Of a DNA stretch of 64,000 bases, positions 24,038-34,443 are shown in pieces. Below the pieces are notes generated by a model. The model made no database searches. It was given only the letters and a program-made list of their open reading frames with translations, and was not told the DNA's origin. Position 1 is the first letter of the stretch, and the number at the start of each line of letters is the position of its first letter. The DNA is taken from positions 767,001 through 831,000 of the forward strand of contig WPIO01000074.1 of the NCBI GenBank assembly GCA_009760855.2, read 5' to 3'. This stretch comes from Cristatella mucedo (lineage: Eukaryota > Bryozoa > Phylactolaemata > Cristatellidae). The position numbers and the translations under genes were made by a program.

Positions 24038-24391
24038 AGCTAAGCGCACTCTTATCTCGTGGCACACACAGCACTGTTTCTATTTCTATTCCGTGCGGTA
24101 ATGCGAGCCTTCTGTTCGAGCTCCGCTGACCTGTCCCGACATAATGTCGCGCATAATAAAGCGACTATTCAAAGTGTAGTCGAATGATGATTGCTTTTTC
24201 CCCGATACGACATTAGCTAAGCGCACTCTTATCTCTTGGCACACACAGCACTGTTTCTATTTCTATTCCGTGCGGTAATGCGAGCCTTCTGTTCGAGCTC
24301 CGCTGACCTGTCCCGACATAATGTCGCGCATAATAAAGCGACTATTCAAAGTGTAGTCGAATGATGATTGCTTTTTCCCCGATACGACATC
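24038..24391. repeat. 177-bp tandem duplication at the left element end
   Basis: Two head-to-tail units, 24038-24214 and 24215-24391, almost identical (CTCGTGG against CTCTTGG). Each starts AGCTAA and ends GATGATTGCTTTTTCCCCG followed by ATACGACAT. The last about 30 bases of each unit are the tip of the terminal inverted repeat, so the duplication includes the element end. Confidence 0.9.
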
Positions 24392-24531
24392 AGCTAATTT
24401 TCGTCCATCCTCGGTTCCACCTTCGGATGTCCAAAAATTGCCCGACATCGTAACGTGAAAAGAAAAACAGTCATCACCAAGATAGATAGCGTCATTTGCA
24501 TTACTTTTTTGAATGAATTATAGTAAAATTT
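24362..24531 (+). repeat. Left terminal inverted repeat
   Basis: It matches the reverse complement of 48240-48400 over about 165 bases with scattered differences. Shared blocks include CAGCTAATTTTCGTCCATCC, TCGGTTCCACCTTCGGATGT, GTGAAAAGAAAAACA and AGTAAAATTT. Confidence 0.9.
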
Positions 24532-26898
24532 AGTTCTCTTAATAATTAATTTATTTTAGAAACTTTTTTTACCTCGTGTCTTCTTAATTCAGACCTAGAA
24601 ATTCTTTTCCTTTTGAAGTTAGAAAATGAATGAGTATTGACTTTGATTCATCAAGTAGAAGATATGTTGGAAAGCAGTGTAGACTTAATAAAGTTGGTTT
24701 TACAGAACCAGTTCTTACTGGAAATGGAAATACCGTAACTTTTGCTTATAAAACAAAAAGGAGATATGCGGACTTATAATCACTTACAGAATTACTTAGA
24801 TATCAAACAAATAAATTATTATAAACAGTTAGATTTCGTGGCCATTTATTAGAGGTCACTTTAAAGTATCATTCGATATGAAAATGTTTGATAATGGAGA
24901 AAGAGAAAGAAAAGGAGCACAATCAAAAATCAATGCTAACTATAGATAGTGAGTCAGCCAATACTATATACGAAAGAATAATGCTTTCATTGGGTACAAA
25001 CTCAGAAATGCTAATCGAACACAACATTGGTTTTGAATGGTTGCTTTTCGGTTATCATTCATTTTTGGTTTTTATTTCTAAATATATACCTATAGGTGGT
25101 GGAACATACATTGAAACTCCTGAATATCTTGCCAAGAAAAATTGTATAACTAACTTGAAAAATGTTGATGAATTGTGTGCACTATGGTGTGTTTTAAGAG
25201 CTTTAAATCCAATAGAGAGGAATAAGTGGATGATAAATGACTTAAAAGAAATACTATCTGTTCAATATTCTCACTTGCTAAATGAAATTGAATGGCAATT
25301 AATGATTAAAGATTCGATAAATTAGAGAAAGCAATGAATGTTAGTATAAATGTTTACTCATGTGGATATAAAGAGTCAAGAGTTTCTCCATTAGGAGTAG
25401 TACAAAAGTCAGATGAGAAAGAAGATAGATATGATAAAGATTGTAAATCTATTAAATAGATTGTAAATCTATTATTACTTAATAAAGGTCAAAAAGAACA
25501 TTATATGTTTATAAGCAATTTCAATTCACCATGTCAACCTGTAAATTCTGAAGGAAAACAGTACTACTGTCATAGATGTTTAAATAGATTCCTTGATAAA
25601 TAACAAGTTGATGGTCACTTAAAACTATGTGAAAGTATAAATTGCGGAGCAACAATTTATGTAATCCCTGATGAAAAGAGTAGCTCAATTAAATTTGATT
25701 CTTTCAAACATCTTAATACATGTCCATATGTTTGTTATTCAGACTTTGAGTGTATAATTGAAAGAGGAAAAAATTAATCAATTCATACACCGTGTTCAGC
25801 TGCTTATGTTATTTATAATTGGAAAGGGGAGAATGTTGACAAACTTATTAACGTAGGATCTGATTGTGTAGTTAAGTTTTTGCAAAGACTATTTAATGTG
25901 TCAGACTTCTTGACAAGTAGCTTGATTGAACATAATTCAGAAACTAAAATGGATGATTTTAATGATAATGAAATAGAAGAGCATAAAAAGGTTATTTTCT
26001 GTTGGATGTGTAAAAAACCATTTGATTCAAAGAAAAGTGATTTTATAAAAGTTCATGATACTTGTCACCTAACTAATAAATATAGAGGAGTAGCACATCA
26101 ATCTTGCAATCTAAAATCTGGAAATAACTTTAAAAAATGGCAACATCCTGTTGTATTTCCTAATTTTAGAGGATATGATTCACACATAATTGTTAAAGCA
26201 CTTGAAAAGTTTAGCGTTGAAGCAGAACCAATAGCAAATAATCTTGAGAAGTACATGATGCAAAGAGTTAGAGATTTAGTTTTTAAGGATAGCGCTCAAT
26301 TTATGCTTGGATCATTGGACTTTATAGCATCAACAATGGGTAAGAAAATTGATTGTTTTCCGATTTCCAATAAAGTTTTAAGTGAACAGTTTCAAAATAA
26401 AAATCTTAATATGGTAGCAGCAAAAGGAGAGTATCCTTATGAGTTCACGGATTCATTTGATTAGTTTTTCATTATTTCTCTTGATAATAAGGAAGATTTT
26501 CTTTAAGTGTTTACTTGACTGGAATATCTGATGAAAGTTAGAAAAAAGCAAATGCTGTTTAGAAAGAGTTTGATCGAAAAAATATGTTAGAATATCATAA
26601 TTTATATCTATAAACCGACGTGTTATTACTTGCAGATTTTTTTGAAAGTTTTAGAAAAGGTTTAATATCAAAATTAAAACTAGATCCTGCAAACTTTGTA
26701 ACAACACCAAACTTCTCATGGAGAGCTGTGTTTTGGTTTTCAGGAGTAAAGATTGAGTTATTAACTGATTGAAATAATTATGATATGCTTAAAAATTTAA
26801 TACGTGGCGGAATATGTCAAGTGAATAGTAGACTTGTTAAAGCAAATAACCCAATGGTTCCTGGATTTGATAAAGATAAACCAACAAGATGGATACCA

Positions 26899-27020
26899 AA
26901 TGCGCACGGAAAGCTGCTTAGGCTATGAGTGCGCTAAACAAAACTCTCCTGCGTAACACTCACATGGTCCTTATGACTTTTTGGAGTTACAGACGGAGAT
27001 ACATTACATTACAAGATGCA
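26899..27020 (+). mobile_element. Second-LINE-family 3' end, left arm
   Basis: About 120 bases (ATGCGCACGGAAAGC to GGAGATACATTACATTAC) inserted in the polymerase gene immediately before motif A. It matches 18.4 kb and the 23.0 kb copy. Its 3' end points toward motif A. Confidence 0.8.
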
Positions 27021-27095
27021 ACAAGTCTTTATCCTACAGCAATGATGGAACTTCTACCACAAGGAAATATTGAAGAGATTTCAAATGAAGGATGG

Positions 27096-27214
27096 AATGT
27101 AATGCAATGTATCTCCGTCTATAACTCCACAAAGTCATAAAGACCATTTGGGTGTTACGCAGGAGAGTTGTGTATAGCCCACTCACAGCCTAAGCGGCTT
27201 TCGGTACGCATTCA
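27096..27214 (-). mobile_element. Second-LINE-family 3' end, right arm (inverted)
   Basis: The reverse complement (GAATGCGTACCGAAAGCC to GGAGATACATTGCATTAC) matches the left arm. The two arms are tail to tail and enclose only about 75 bases of polymerase sequence. Both are truncated at the same 5' point. Confidence 0.8.
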
Positions 27215-28460
27215 TAGAGTTGTTGATTGTAGTGAATATTCTGATTTTCAAAAAAATTCAAAACAGGAGCTAGTAATGTTCCAAAGTTAATGTGTGACTT
27301 TCTACCAAAGAAAGTTTATTTACTACGCTATAAATATTTAAAACTCTGTTTGACACATGGAAGGATTGCAACTCTAAAGAAAGTCTATAAGTTTATACAA
27401 TCTAGATGGCTTTAACCTTATATTGAAATGTGTGCTGAAATGAAAGCTGTAATTTCAAGTAACTGTTTTTAAGAAATCTTTTGAAATTAATAATGAACTC
27501 ATTTTATGGTAAAACTTTTGAAGATGTTAAAAAAAGAGTTAAAACTTACTTAGTGCAATTGATGAAGTAGGAAAAAATTAATCAAATAAAGGAATAAGAG
27601 ATCCGAAAATAGTTAATTTTAGAGACTTTGGAAAATCATTGACAATATTTCAAATGAGTCAATCGAAAACAAGATTAAATATACCAATATTCATTGGTAG
27701 TACAATCCTTGATTTATCAAAGTTGCATGTGCAAAAGTTTTATTATGATGTTATAAAACTAAAATACGGAAACGAAGTTAGTTTAATCTATACTGATACT
27801 GACTATTTGACTATGGATATTGAAACACATAATTTGTATGATGATTTGAAGTCAATGCCTGATTATTTTTATTTTGATACAATTGGGAAGTTTAATGATG
27901 AAACAGAAGGAAAAGCAATTTCAGAAGTATGTGCTTTAAGACCTAAATTATACTCTGTAAGTATTGTTGATGCTGAAAGAAAAGCTGCTGCAAAAGGAGT
28001 AACAAAAGCAGCATTAACCAAAACAATGGGGCACGATACATTTGTTAGTTGTTTTACTGATGGTGTAGAAATTTTCAATGGTAAATCAGTTGAAGAGCTT
28101 AGTGAAAAGCAAATTAGAAAGTTTCATAAAATATCTCAAGATAAACATGAATTGTTTACTAATGAGTTAGAAAAGTTGCACTATCAGCATTTGATTCAAA
28201 ACGATGCAATAAGTAATGGTCTTAATCCAGGTAAATGTAATATTTGTAATGTTGGAAAATTGAAATATACTAATCCTAATATAGATGCCAAAACAAAAGA
28301 ATGAAAATAATAAACCAATAGTCGTAAAGAAAGTAAGATTCGCAGATAAAGAGAAAATGGAAGTAGAAGAAAAATACTTTGATATGCTAATAGAAATAGA
28401 AATATTCAAGAACTTTGAGAAATTAATTATAAATTAGTAAAAGTATTTTCACTATTACAT

Positions 28461-28754
28461 ATGGACCAAGAAAATCCAGAAGTTTTTCAATTTTCAGAAG
28501 AAGAAGCTTACGATGAAGCAGATTCAATTGACATTACTCTTTCAGACATGGAATCAGTACCTGATACACTTTCTAATGATCCTGACTACGTTCCTGAATC
28601 TGAATCTGAATGAGACTTTTCTTATTGCAGTGCTAGTGATTGCGGTGTTTCAGAAGGTGATGTAAGTCTTGAACAACTTTAATTTGGAGAATACGATGTT
28701 CAACAAGATTATCACAATTATGTAAAAAAAGAAGATGAACTTCAAAATTCTTAG
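28461..28754 (+). pseudogene. Acidic protein of the element, unidentified
   Basis: A 98-codon frame without indels starts ATGGACCAAGAA. The first 50 residues are rich in Asp, Glu and Ser (FSEEEAYDEADSID, PDYVPESESE). It is interrupted by TGA at 28611 and TAA at 28680. No family is recognised. Acidic proteins of virus-like elements often act as DNA mimics or scaffolds, but nothing here shows that. Confidence 0.4.
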
Positions 28755-28775
28755 TTGTGAACAATCTAGATAAAT

Positions 28776-29003
28776 GGCAGTAAAAATCTGTTTGCAGAAA
28801 CTTTAAGGTGAAGATCAACGAATACTTAAGCACTCACTTGTTAAACTTATTCCAGAATTAGATAGTTAGTGTATTAGTGTTCTTATAGAGATCTGTGATA
28901 CACGTGATAAACTAATGAGTGTCGTAGCATAGTAAATTAAATGCTAGAAAGCAAGCAAAAAATCAAAGACCCCAAAAACAAAACCTGGTGTACAAGTTTT
29001 ATA
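28776..29003 (+). pseudogene. Small protein, paralogue 1, unidentified
   Basis: The frame from ATG 28776 reads MAVKICLQKL, then after a stop GEDQRILKHSLVKLIPELD, then after a TAG CISVLIEICDTRDKLMS, and a Lys-rich C-terminus. It has five in-frame stops but no frameshift in about 75 codons. It aligns with the next gene (29017-29266), so the pair arose by duplication. Confidence 0.4.
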
Positions 29004-29016
29004 ATTATATATAGAA

Positions 29017-29266
29017 ATGAAACTTTCTAGAAATCCTAATTGTAAAAAAGCTAGAGACATCGGCAGAAGAAATTTGTCTTCAAAAAATCAAACTTGTTAG
29101 TAATGCTAGCATTAGAAACTCTCTTTATAAGCTTATTACAGATTTAGATAATTCAATTCTTGCAAATATTATAGATATTTGTGATGCGTGTGATAAAATA
29201 ATAGAAAATGAAAATAAGTTAATAGAATGTGACGCATGTGTTTGGAACTTAGTATGTGGTGATTAG
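29017..29266 (+). pseudogene. Small protein, paralogue 2, unidentified
   Basis: After a frameshift in an A6 run the frame reads EEICLQKIKLVSNASIRN, SLYKLITDLDNSILANIIDI and CDACDKIIENENKLIECDAC. It shares the ICLQK, KLI-x-DLD/ELD and ICD-x2-DK positions with the preceding gene. Cys pairs near the C-terminus could bind metal. No family is recognised. Confidence 0.4.
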
Positions 29267-29323
29267 ATTATGTTTCTTAGTTAATTTGTGTGCATGTAAT
29301 TTTTTTATAATTATTATTGGAAA

Positions 29324-29836
29324 ATGTCTAAAAGTTCTGATGTTACTGATTTAAGTCTAGCAACTACTGCTACTGCACTAAAAGCCTAAGTAGATTATCT
29401 TGTTAAATCAAGAATGACTTCTTATGATGAACAAACACTTGATTCAGATATTTCAGGGTTGACTGATACATCTGTTAAGACATTCTATCTAGGTGAGTGT
29501 GATATTGAAGCACAAAAGATAATTGCGTAAGGAATGGCAGACGTAACAGCAAATTTTGATACTAAAGTTAGATCTAAAGTTGATGCACTTCTAGATACAC
29601 CAGGAGAAATCTCTGGATACACAACATGGACTGCATCTCAACTTCCAACACTTTCTACTGTAATATCATTAGCATTAGGAGTTAAACCTGACATCTCTGG
29701 AATTGTTAAGGATTAATGTTATGCAGTTCTACCTGATATAGCTGATGGTACAATTGCAAGAGAAAAAGCAACTGCAACAGCTCTAGCAGCACATGCAAAA
29801 ACAACTGCTGATGCACCTGCACCAACCACTGTGTAA
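29324..29836 (+). pseudogene. Unidentified 170-codon protein of the element
   Basis: The frame runs from ATGTCTAAAAGT to TAA without any indel. It is broken only by three internal TAA codons (at KA|VDYLV, IIA|GMADV and IVKD|CYAVL). The N-terminus is Ser/Thr rich and the C-terminus rich in Ala and Thr (TATALAAHAKTTADAPAP). It may be a virion or core protein, but no family is recognised. Confidence 0.4.
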
Positions 29837-29877
29837 TTAATTTTAAATTAAAAAATATAATAACAATATTATAGAAA

Positions 29878-30269
29878 ATGGTTTCAGTTGAAACAAGAAG
29901 TAACGACTGTCTTGATGAAGTACAAGGTTAACCATATTCAAACTTTAAGATCTGCTCATATCCAATGGGTAGAATTGAAAACCTTGGATCAACACTGTTA
30001 GATGCTGTAAAACTAGTACTAGAATACAAAGCGTTAAGGATTAATCACTCTGAACCTGAAATAGCATGTATATTCACTAAAGTTAGAGATGGTTCAATCT
30101 TTGAAGAGTTCATTAAAGACTTAAAAGCAGAAAAAATAAACAGTATGAAGTCTGAAGCATACTCTAAAAAATAGAACTAACTAAACAAAGAAAGAAAGAA
30201 GTAGATGCAGGAAAGAGTTGTGATCTACCTGAAGAATTGATCAAAAAGACTATGTATTGGAAAATCTAA
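29878..30269 (+). pseudogene. Unidentified small protein of the element
   Basis: ATGGTTTCAGTT start. It has an internal TAA (after DEVQG), then GRIENLGSTLLDAVKLVLEY and IACIFTKVRDGSIFEEFIKD. A one-base frameshift sits in an A6 run near 30167, after which IELTKQRKKEVDAGKSCDLP continues to TAA at 30267. Mostly helical and charged. No family is recognised. Confidence 0.4.
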
Positions 30270-30313
30270 AATATGAATCTTCTGTCTGCATCAGGAGGAT
30301 CGCCAAGTTAGTG

Positions 30314-31493
30314 TTAGTGTTGGATAAGGTGAAAGATTAGGTTGTGTGGGTATAGCATAAGGTATTTCAAAAGGTAATATACCAGGAGGATTTTCAGGTA
30401 CACATCAGTAAGATCCATTGATCTTGACGGAGAATAGAACATATTTTCTAGAAATTCAATTTCAATTGTATCTAAAGAATTTGGAGCTTTTATATTTTTA
30501 AAAGCTGATTGTAGAAAATTAATAGGTGTTATAGAAGGATAGGAAAAGCTAATATGTAAATATGTCATTCCATCAAGTTTAAATATATTAACATTTTCAA
30601 CAGTATCAAGAACTATAATTTCATTTTCTATTGAGTAATAACTTAAAACCCAAATCATTAAAATAATCTGAATTTGGAATAAAAAAGGTTTGTTTGATAC
30701 TGCGAATGTAAAGATCTCCATCTACTTTGTATTTTGTGCTTAAGTAAACACTTGATTTAACAAGATTAACATCAAAATAATTATAAGGATTAGAACCATA
30801 AACTGTTTTATGTAAAGTAGTAGCTTTATTTCCTACTGAATAATTAAACAAATCATTACCATAAGTTTGATATGAACTACCACTACTTCTTTCGTTATAC
30901 TGTTGAATATTTACTTTTGCTTTAAAGTAGTTTGGCTTTTTATGTTGATTTCAGGTAATCTTCCTAAAACTAATTTGCCATTAGAAGAAGAATAAAATCT
31001 TTGATTTGGAGTACTAATATTAACTACATTATTTACAGTTAAATCTCCAAAGTATCTAATAAAATGAGTTTGACTAATACGATTAGAAATGTATGGATTA
31101 TTAATACATTTTAAGTAAAAATGATTTAAATTATTATTAAAAATAAGACTATTTGGTAAATAGTTATCATCATTTTTCTTCATTCTTAAACTATTAGCAC
31201 TTAATTTTCCATTTATTGATTGACTATCATAATCATACGAATCAATTTTTGTATCAAGATTTTTTTTGTTGCAATATCACTTTCATTAATAAGATCTAAC
31301 ACACAAACATATTTTTCTCCTTTGCCGATAAATTCTCTATTACATGTTGATCTTGACCAATTTTTGCAAAGCTATTGTCAGCCAAAGTTTTACTAACTGC
31401 TTCTAATGTGTCAATGTTATTTCCAAGGTTTATTATTCTATTAGAATCAATATTTATTGTTCCATTCATTGCGAATTTTTTTCTAGAAAACAT
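30314..31493 (-). pseudogene. Fibre-like repeat protein 2
   Basis: Minus-strand gene of about 390 codons read across three frameshifts. The N-terminus has the fibre-repeat motif MNGTINIDSNRIINLGNNID then TLEAVSKTLADNSF, equivalent to the phage tail-fibre pattern G-x-L-x-M-x(3)-I-x-N-L-x-D-P-x-D-A-x-K-x-Y. The rest reads SINGKLSANSLRMKKNDDN, ISNRISQTHFIRYFGDLTV and YKVDGDLYIRSIKQTFFIP. The C-terminal part has no recognised family and may be the receptor-binding head. It is transcribed in the same direction as the neighbouring fibre gene (31750-33306). Confidence 0.55.
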
Positions 31494-31749
31494 TTTATTT
31501 CAGTGCTATTTAAACAGTCATTAATGAAACAGCAGCATATAAATTCGTTGACGCTATGAAATCTACCGAATTTACAAGTTTATTGCTATTATCAAGCATA
31601 TAAGCTCCATATCGTGAATTTGGATTATAACATAGTTAGCTGTAACAAATGGTGGAAGTGTAAGTATTTTTGCTAAAATCATTATTAGTTTGGTAATTAC
31701 CTATTTTTGATGGAGTTAAGTAGTAGTATCCTGTTGATTCATATGTTGT

Positions 31750-33306
31750 TTATAATAAGAATGATCCTCTATTAACTACGATATCAGCTGTACTTACAGC
31801 AAATGCAATACCTGTTTTTTCAAGTCTTGTAAATTTAAAAGTATTACCACTATCAAGTGATATCAACCTTGCATAAAATTTTATGGCAGCAACATTTCCA
31901 TCTGATACTTTGTTAAGATAACCATAATTAACACCATCATTATTATTAACAAGATCATTTTTAGTAAACAATAAAATTATTCATCGTGTCTAAATTGCCA
32001 TTCACTGTTCTACCATCTACACTAAGAAAATTTGCATCTATGTAAGCTTTATTTGGAATATCATTAACATTAACAAGAGGGTCGCTAACACTAATACTTT
32101 TATTCACAGTAAAAATTCTATTCGTGGTTCCACCAGTATTTGATAATTTACTATCAGCATAATTCTTAGTTGCTGCGTCATTAGGATTAATAGGATTAGC
32201 TAAATCTATCAAACGATGATTATTCATATCAATATCACCATCAGCAGTTGTTCCTCTAGTTATTTTTGTAACAAAATTAGTATCTATATACTTTCTGTTT
32301 ACTGCATCACTAGCATCGACAGGGTCACCTAAGTTCTTAATCAAGTTACCACTTATGTTTACATTACCTCTAAGTATATCACCACTCTTTCTAATATAAT
32401 TCTTTACATTAATCCATTTTTTCTTGATGCAAGAATTTTTCTATGCAATACTTACAATAAAATCTAGATAACTAATTCCACTTGCAACAGTAAACCTATT
32501 AATAGCATAAGTACAAGTTCCATCAATATTAATTATTAAAACTATAGTACCACTAACACTATAGGTACTATCACTAGTCAAATCCAAGTAAGCATTTGTT
32601 TTATCAGTTGCATACATAACTCCAGACACCATTCCAAAGTTAGTCAATGTACCAGGAATAAATGTTTTTAAAGTAGTTACAAATGCTATCTTTCTTCCTG
32701 TTTCTTGTTCAATAATTGGCATATCACCTGGAGTAATCTGTTGTAATGAAAAACTACCACCATTTCCATTTAAAACAATATTATATTAAGTCCTAACATC
32801 TCAAGTTTGAGTAAACTAGGATAAGTATTAGAACTTGCTCCTAAATATTTAAATACTACTTTTTTAGTATTATCAAAGTACTGTTTTGTTACATCTGAAT
32901 CTTTAAAGTTAGTCATATTCTTTCCACCCATATTCATACTTGCTGTTGCATTACCTTGAAATACTTGTGTCATACTCTTCAACAATCCATAATTTATAAC
33001 TGTACAAGGTCTCAAATCACCATATAGAGTCCCATCAGCAGAAATACCTGACATACCAATAAAAGTCTATTTTTACAATTCAGTTGTGACATTGCTTTTG
33101 CTCCATTCTTTAGTAGCAATCCTGATAAACTTGAAACGGTTGCTAATTCACCGGTAGAATTAGAAATAATGCTACCACCAATGTTTGAACTAAGAGCACA
33201 ATCCAAGCACCATCATTAACAGAATGGCTCTAAGCTACTCACTTTATTTCTATTTGCATTAAAATCACTCTCAAAGTGACCATTAATCTTAGTTACTTTT
33301 TTTCAT
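31750..33306 (-). pseudogene. Fibre-like repeat protein 1
   Basis: About 500 codons on the minus strand with several frameshifts. It contains repeated tail-fibre-type units: MNMGGKNMTNFKDSDVTKQY, GNLIKNLGDPVDASDAVNRK, DIDMNNHRLIDLANPINPND with AATKNYADSKL, and ISVSDPLVNVNDIPNKAYID. Between them lies a beta-rich segment. Such repeats form trimeric beta-helical shafts in phage tail fibres. The role proposed here is attachment of virus-like particles (inference). The start is only 13 bases from the divergent start at 33319. Confidence 0.7.
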
Positions 33307-33318
33307 TACATATTATAA

Positions 33319-33989
33319 ATGAAGAAAAAAAAGGTGGAGGTGTTTCTGAAGATGTAAAAGAAGGTGTGTTAGTACAACCAAAGAAATAGTATCAGGTGTT
33401 ACGACTGCTACTGATGCAGGAGTTAAAGCAGTGATAAAATAATCACCTAGAAATGTAATGAAGCTGTCTTTATAAGCCTCAAACAAGATAGCAAAGATAG
33501 TTCCAAAAGTATTACAATCGTTTAAAGCTATTGGAAGCATTACTAAAGCACTGGGAGGATTTTTATCATGAGTAACAGGGATAGTAGATTCAGGATTGTT
33601 TATAAAAGAGATTGTTGATGATGTTGCTTCAGGTAAACACGGTCAAGTGTTCTGGAAAACAATGGCAGATAAAAAAGACGGATTGACAAGATGGCAGCAT
33701 CATTAGAAGTAGGTTATTATATAAATGAAATACTACTTGAAGCACAGAAAGCAAATAGTGAGGCTATCAAAATCCTAGTAAGTTTCTATGTGATGTGTTT
33801 GGTTAAGAAGTTAGTTGGGATTCAACATAACTTGGTCCGATTGCATGGAAGAAGAACTTTCTTGAAATTAGATCAGGTGGTATACTGCCTGCTATTACTG
33901 CAGTAATAGCGAGTATAGCAAGTGTAATTGGGACTGTTGGACTCGCAGTAATTCTTACAGTTGCGGTTGCAAGTCTGATAAAAAAATAG
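33319..33989 (+). pseudogene. Membrane-active or minor capsid protein, unidentified
   Basis: Starts ATGAAGAAAAAA. The frames jump within the A8 run and again near 33690 and 33780. Readable parts are IVSGVTTATDAGVKAVIK, KIVPKVLQSFKAIGSITK, SGLFIKEIVDDVASGKHG and a C-terminal hydrophobic helix AVIASIASVIGTVGLAVIL followed by TVAVASLIKK. The layout, amphipathic then one C-terminal membrane span, could suit a minor capsid or membrane-lytic protein, but homology is not demonstrated. Confidence 0.4.
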
Positions 33990-34000
33990 TGGATACGTCA

Positions 34001-34216
34001 ATGTATACTGCGAGAGCTCCTCCTATAAGAACACGTGAAGAAAGAATGAGTGCTTTGAGTTTGCAAAGTGACAGATTAAGAAATGCTGTTACTGATTTTA
34101 GAAGTATGATAGAATTATTAGATAAAGGTGTAGATATTGATCTCTCTGATAAGGTTCAGAATAGTGAAGTTAAGAATCGATTAGATTATCTGAAACAAGG
34201 AAGAGAATTGGTATAA
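34001..34216 (+). CDS. Small coiled-coil protein of the element
   Basis: A 71-codon open frame without internal stops begins MYTARAPPIRTREERM. It continues with helical, charged sequence (LQSDRLRNAVTDFRSMIEL, DLSDKVQNSEVKNRLDYL). It starts 12 bases after the stop of the membrane protein. Function unknown. Confidence 0.4.
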   Translation: MYTARAPPIRTREERMSALSLQSDRLRNAVTDFRSMIELLDKGVDIDLSDKVQNSEVKNRLDYLKQGRELV

Positions 34217-34443
34217 AAGGGTGGGGTATCATATTCTGAAGATTTGAAACGTAATAGAAAAAAGTTGAAGCTAGTACAGCTGGAGGAAAAAACAATGTGA
34301 TTCTAAAACTGAAAGCGCAATGCCGCTTGCAAATTTATTTGCTCAAGGTAAAAGTCAAGAAGAAATACGCTGAGATATTTTGAAATTAAGAGATAAATTG
34401 AAAACTCCGATATAATAACTAATAAAATTATTTAATATATAGA

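Larger units (their letters stand above)
24630..28304 (+). pseudogene. Protein-primed family B DNA polymerase (Polinton type)
   Basis: It would replicate the element DNA. In order are an N-terminal region ending LAKKNCITNLKNVDELC and ALWCVLRALNP (family signature), a zinc-ribbon-like CHRCLN, exonuclease I CYSDFECII (25.74 kb), a second zinc cluster FCWMCKK, exonuclease II FRGYDSHIIVKAL, DVLLLADFFESF, IRGGICQVN, palm motif A DATSLYPTAM (27.02 kb), motif B MNSFYGKTFEDV (27.5 kb) and motif C IYTDTDYL (27.79 kb), where the usual Ser after TDTD is Tyr. The start is ATG at 24630, in frame with the ORF at 24888. At least ten in-frame stops and about six frameshifts are seen, several in A/T runs. Two retroelement tails flank motif A. 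The gene is non-functional as assembled. Confidence 0.92.

Noticed and set aside
24630-28304. Firm claim of an alternative genetic code for the element
   Set aside because: Frameshifts and nested insertions show decay, and at least one stop lies where relatives usually have Trp. Kept only as a testable hypothesis.
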